Shown here in pieces: positions 61,119 through 64,000 of a stretch of 64,000 nucleotides of DNA. The notes under the pieces were generated by a model, which had not been told where the DNA came from, made no database searches, and saw only the letters and a program-made list of their open reading frames with translations. Positions within the stretch are counted from its first letter, which is position 1. Every line of letters starts with the position of its first letter. Origin of the DNA: Psychrobacillus sp042945595 (GTDB taxonomy: Bacteria; Bacillota; Bacilli; Bacillales_A; Planococcaceae); the NCBI RefSeq assembly GCF_042945595.1, contig NZ_CP168493.1, positions 558,001 through 622,000 on the forward strand. The letters are read 5' to 3'. The translations under genes and the position numbers were made by a program.

Positions 61119-61793
61119 ATGACTTTAATAAAAGCTACTGGTAATGGTATGTCTCATCAGATTACTAGTTTGGAAGAAAGAAAACGTGCGATGCAACGGA
61201 AGGATGCTGGCGAAGCGTATCGAAAGCATGCAACATATTTTCAGCCAAAAGTCCCTTCCTTATCTGAATTAGAGAATCTATTATTAGGCAATAAAGAAAG
61301 AGAGGAAGAAACGCCTGAAGTAAGTGCAGCTGTAAAAGAGTTTCAGCAATTAGAAGGCGCGAACAGTAGACCTACCAAAGGACCTAGCACCACAGTGCAA
61401 ACAATTGGTGGACCAACACTTGAAAAAACCATTGAGCTTTTAGAAAAGGTGAGAAGTTCAGCATTAGTTCCAGTTGAACCAACTCCGCAAGATGTACGTG
61501 TAGTTGCTAGTACTACTGCTAAAATTCAGCAAGTGCAGTCACAAATTATGTTAAATCAAGAAGCAAATCGTCAAATTAAATTGGAAGTAAAAAACCAAAA
61601 AGAAAACGAAGCAGCTGTCTTTAATCGCTCCACCCATTCTGATTTTCAATCCCCAAAAGTGTTAGAAGAGGATTTGGGGAATATACAGAAAAAACGATTA
61701 AAAGAACAAGCGATTGCAAAATATTCATATCAAGTACATTTGAAACGCTACGGTTTTACCGATCAACAGTCTAGCTTCTTTCGAATAGCTTAG
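61119..61793 (+). CDS. Hypothetical cytoplasmic protein
   Basis: A 224-residue, largely helical and charged protein. I do not recognise the family. The segment PTPQDVRVVASTTAKIQQVQSQ faintly recalls SprA-related proteins, but no HExxH metal motif is present. ATG at 61119 is preceded by GAGGTGG. The ybaK gene follows 11 bp downstream, so the two probably form an operon. Confidence 0.65.
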   Translation: MTLIKATGNGMSHQITSLEERKRAMQRKDAGEAYRKHATYFQPKVPSLSELENLLLGNKEREEETPEVSAAVKEFQQLEGANSRPTKGPSTTVQTIGGPTLEKTIELLEKVRSSALVPVEPTPQDVRVVASTTAKIQQVQSQIMLNQEANRQIKLEVKNQKENEAAVFNRSTHSDFQSPKVLEEDLGNIQKKRLKEQAIAKYSYQVHLKRYGFTDQQSSFFRIA

Positions 61794-61804
61794 GAGAAAT
61801 ACAA

Positions 61805-62296
61805 ATGGGAAAAAAGCAAAAAACAAATGCTGTTCGAATATTGGAGCAACAAAAAATACCGTTCGATTTAATAGAATATGAGTTAACTGGAGATCAAGTA
61901 GACGGGGTGACTGTAGCGAATAAAATAGGCTACCCTGTTTTTGTCGTGTATAAAACGTTACTGGTTACAGCCGGAACAAACAAATACTTTGTATGTATTA
62001 TTCCAGTAGATAACGAATTAGATTTAAAGGCTGTTGCAAAAACAGTAGATGAGAAAAAAGTAGAGCTACTTCATCTAAAGGATCTTCTTCCAACTACAGG
62101 GTATATCCGCGGAGGGTGCTCTCCAATTGGAATGAAAAAGTTATTTTCTACGATTGTAGATGCAAGCGCACAAGGACTAGATTATATAATTGTGAGTGGT
62201 GGGAAAATAGGACTTCAAGTGAAGCTTGCGGTTCCTGATTTACTCCAAATGACAAAGGGTGAACTTGCGGAAATTAGTAAGAAAAAAAGTGTTTAG
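61805..62296 (+). CDS. ybaK: Cys-tRNA(Pro) deacylase YbaK/EbsC-like
   Basis: A 163-residue YbaK-type editing protein. TKTNAVRILEQQKIPFDLIEYE-like N-terminus, VYKTLLVTAGTNKYFVCIIPVD (catalytic Lys region) and RGGCSPIGMKKLFSTIVD are characteristic of the family. It hydrolyses mischarged Cys-tRNA(Pro) and related aminoacyl-tRNAs. GGAGAA precedes the ATG. Confidence 0.9.
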   Translation: MGKKQKTNAVRILEQQKIPFDLIEYELTGDQVDGVTVANKIGYPVFVVYKTLLVTAGTNKYFVCIIPVDNELDLKAVAKTVDEKKVELLHLKDLLPTTGYIRGGCSPIGMKKLFSTIVDASAQGLDYIIVSGGKIGLQVKLAVPDLLQMTKGELAEISKKKSV

Positions 62297-62340
62297 CTTT
62301 TCCGCCATATGAAGTTATAATGAAATGAATAGTATTTTTT

Positions 62341-62372
62341 CCATTCCAACCACGTTGTGAATGGTTTTTTTA
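62341..62372 (+). terminator. Terminator after ybaK
   Basis: CCATTC and GAATGG arms followed by TTTTTTT. Confidence 0.7.
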
Positions 62373-62395
62373 CGGAAATAGAAAGTAGGACTTTT

Positions 62396-63046
62396 ATGAA
62401 AAAGGAATTTGTTTGGCGCTGGATATTTTTTATAGGTGGCGTCATCTTAATGGCGTTAGGTATTTCCATGACCATCAAGGGGCAAAGATTTGGGATTGGA
62501 CCTTGGGATGTTTTTCATGTAGGATTGTTTAAACATTTGGGATTGTCCATTGGAACTTGGGCTATTTTAACGGGAGTATTTATTGTAGTTGTCACGATGA
62601 TTGGGACAAAAAAGTTTCCACAACTCGGAACTTGGCTCAACATACTCTTCATTGGTTCATTTATTGATGTGTTTAACTGGCTCTTGCCTGATGTTACAAG
62701 CTTTATTGGACAACTGATTATTTTCTTAGTTGGTGTGATCGTAACGGGCATTGGTGTTGGGGTATATGTGGCGCCAAATGTAGGAGCAGGGCCCCGTGAT
62801 TCACTTATGTTGTTGCTCATAAAAAAAACAGGGTGGAGCATAAAAGTGGTACGTACTTCTCTAGAAGTCATCGTTGGGCTCGTTGGTTGGGCACTTGGAG
62901 GACCAGTAGGAATAGGGACGGTTATTATTGCAGTTTTGTTAGGTCAACTAGTTCACTATACATTGCCAATGTCTCAAAAGTTTTTATTTCAAATTTGCGG
63001 CTATACAATTCCATACATAAAAAAAAGTGCTGAAGATCAGAAATGA
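62396..63046 (+). CDS. YczE/YyaS family membrane protein
   Basis: A 216-residue membrane protein with five helices. GIGPWDVFHVGLFKHLGLSIGTWAILTG and GVGVYVAPNVGAGPRDSLMLLL are the duplicated G-x-GPxD-type motifs of the YczE/YyaS (YitT-related) family. YczE affects surfactin synthesis and genetic competence in B. subtilis by an unknown mechanism. ATG at 62396 has AGGA upstream. Its stop lies within the terminator stem. Confidence 0.8.
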   Translation: MKKEFVWRWIFFIGGVILMALGISMTIKGQRFGIGPWDVFHVGLFKHLGLSIGTWAILTGVFIVVVTMIGTKKFPQLGTWLNILFIGSFIDVFNWLLPDVTSFIGQLIIFLVGVIVTGIGVGVYVAPNVGAGPRDSLMLLLIKKTGWSIKVVRTSLEVIVGLVGWALGGPVGIGTVIIAVLLGQLVHYTLPMSQKFLFQICGYTIPYIKKSAEDQK

Positions 63047-63063
63047 TTTTCTGCACTTTTTTC
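63023..63063 (+). terminator. Terminator overlapping YczE-like stop
   Basis: AAAAGTGC-GAA-ATC and GAT-TTC-GCACTTTT arms followed by TTCATAT. The stop codon lies inside the stem. Confidence 0.75.
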
Positions 63064-63123
63064 ATATAATCTTATGGTTTTGCATATATTATTCATTGAA
63101 TGAATGATAGAAAGGATGACGAT

Positions 63124-64000
63124 TTGAACGGAACAATTACGCACTATATGGGTAAATCATATACGGGACAAGGTGTTAAAAGTTTCTATAAAGAAATCAT
63201 TCAAGAAGCTAAAAAAGTTTACTTTTTTAAGGGACCGACTTCCTATCGATTAACTGATATTTTAAAAGAAATAGGGTATGCAGGTATTCGTAGAGGGAAA
63301 AATATGGAATGGTTTTACGATCCCCTTCATGAAGAAGTGTTAGAAGGGATATATATTAAGGATACGAAAACGCTTTATCTACAAACGGATGCAGTCGATC
63401 CATCTTATTATGGTGCAGGTCATGAGTGGGTTCCATATTATGACGCGTATGATGAAAGTAAACTTCGAGAAATTGGTCCACAAATTCGAGATAAGCAAAT
63501 TACGAATGATGTGTGGCTTTCAAAAGGACTGCAAGCACTTTCTCGTGCTAAAGTTATCCATGATGAATGGGAGCAGCTCACCCAACCAGCCGTTAACTGG
63601 GAAGGGATAAATGCTTTATTGGATGAATTAAAAAAGAAAGCAATTGGTAATGTGGCACTTCAAAAAAATCCAAAGGTGACACATCGCCTGATGGGATCAC
63701 TTACTCCACTCGGTGCAAAGGATACGCTAAATTCAATCTCTAAAAACTTAAAATCTAGACTATTTATCAAAGGATTACCAGGTAGCGGAAAGTCCTCCTT
63801 TATGAAAAAGTTTGGTGCAGAAGCAAAAGTACATGGGCTAGATGTACGTTACATTTGGTGTGGGTTGGACGCAAATAGTGTAGACGGAGTTGTTATTCCA
63901 GAATTGCAATTATGTATGGTGGATGCAACCAGTCCACATGTATACGAACCTGAACGAGAAGGCGATGAAATAGTTGACTTCTTTACCCATATTGATCCAT
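63124..64000 (+). CDS. PRK06851-type NTPase (partial, 3' end beyond window)
   Basis: A frame of at least 292 codons starts at TTG 63124, preceded by AAAGGATGAC, and runs off the end of the window. The second half carries a good P-loop, IKGLPGSGKSSFMKKFG, followed by VRYIWCGLDANSVDGVVIPEL and MVDATSPHVYEP, the pattern of PRK06851 family proteins, which have two P-loop modules. In the N-terminal module the P-loop is replaced by FKGPTSYRLTDILKE, so that half probably no longer binds ATP. Function of the family is unknown. Confidence 0.7.
   Translation, partial: MNGTITHYMGKSYTGQGVKSFYKEIIQEAKKVYFFKGPTSYRLTDILKEIGYAGIRRGKNMEWFYDPLHEEVLEGIYIKDTKTLYLQTDAVDPSYYGAGHEWVPYYDAYDESKLREIGPQIRDKQITNDVWLSKGLQALSRAKVIHDEWEQLTQPAVNWEGINALLDELKKKAIGNVALQKNPKVTHRLMGSLTPLGAKDTLNSISKNLKSRLFIKGLPGSGKSSFMKKFGAEAKVHGLDVRYIWCGLDANSVDGVVIPELQLCMVDATSPHVYEPEREGDEIVDFFTHIDP

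Noticed and set aside
1..64000. Biosynthetic cluster, prophage, toxin-antitoxin or defence system.
   Set aside because: No synthases, phage structural genes, recombinases, nucleases or paired toxin genes could be supported anywhere in the window.

Overview
The window is low-GC Firmicute DNA. Its Bacillales features are strong AGGAGG-type ribosome sites, many TTG starts, FhuD2-type lipoproteins, CsoR/CopZ/CopA, ECF sigma plus DUF4179 pairs, and a short GC-rich Bacillales intergenic repeat. Gene content and style fit Planococcaceae (Psychrobacillus, Lysinibacillus or Solibacillus-like); that placement is inferred. I saw no rRNA, tRNA, CRISPR array, prophage or intact insertion sequence. The sequence looks like ordinary chromosome with accessory patches.

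Layout. 1-5.4 kb: end of a multidrug-type ABC exporter, a double GNAT acetyltransferase, small enzymes, a DedA-PAP2 fusion, a small basic protein gene and a glycerophosphodiesterase. 6.1-12.8 kb: an envelope-stress-like set (PepSY protein, ABC-2 transporter, exported accessory protein, OmpR/HK pair), then a chemoreceptor. 13.0-13.5 kb: a collapsed relic copy of the 2.9-5.4 kb locus. 13.9-15.4 kb: a second, multi-pass chemoreceptor. 15.5-20.4 kb: a Fur-controlled hydroxamate siderophore importer (fhuCDBG-like) divergent from a ferredoxin-NADP reductase. A second, orphan siderophore-binding lipoprotein with its own Fur box lies at 28.6-29.7 kb.

20.8-38.9 kb is mixed housekeeping: DUF2804, amidase, DegV, a PlsY-like paralogue, a membrane diguanylate cyclase, nitroreductase, M20 dipeptidase, CNNM transporter, two ECF sigma factors, an ABC-F ATPase with an attenuator-like leader, and oxidoreductases. 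39.1-46.6 kb is a probable antimicrobial-response cassette: MFS pump, PadR repressor, NarL-type two-component system, and an ATPase with two ABC-2 permeases (LnrJK/LnrLMN-like). It is interrupted by a striking 82-bp tandem repeat.

46.7-64 kb: ArsB, small membrane proteins, a serine hydrolase behind an SOS-like box, GNAT enzymes (one apparently leaderless), topoisomerase III, a BlaI/M56 pair, BdbD/BdbC thiol oxidation proteins, the copper module csoR-copZ-copA with two matching operators, a BcrC-like phosphatase, YbaK, a YczE-like membrane protein and the start of a PRK06851-type NTPase. I did not find a clear-cut new defence or biosynthetic system. The most unexplained signals are non-coding: the 82-bp array, two 21-bp phased arrays, a duplicated intergenic element, the relic duplication and the ABC-F leader.
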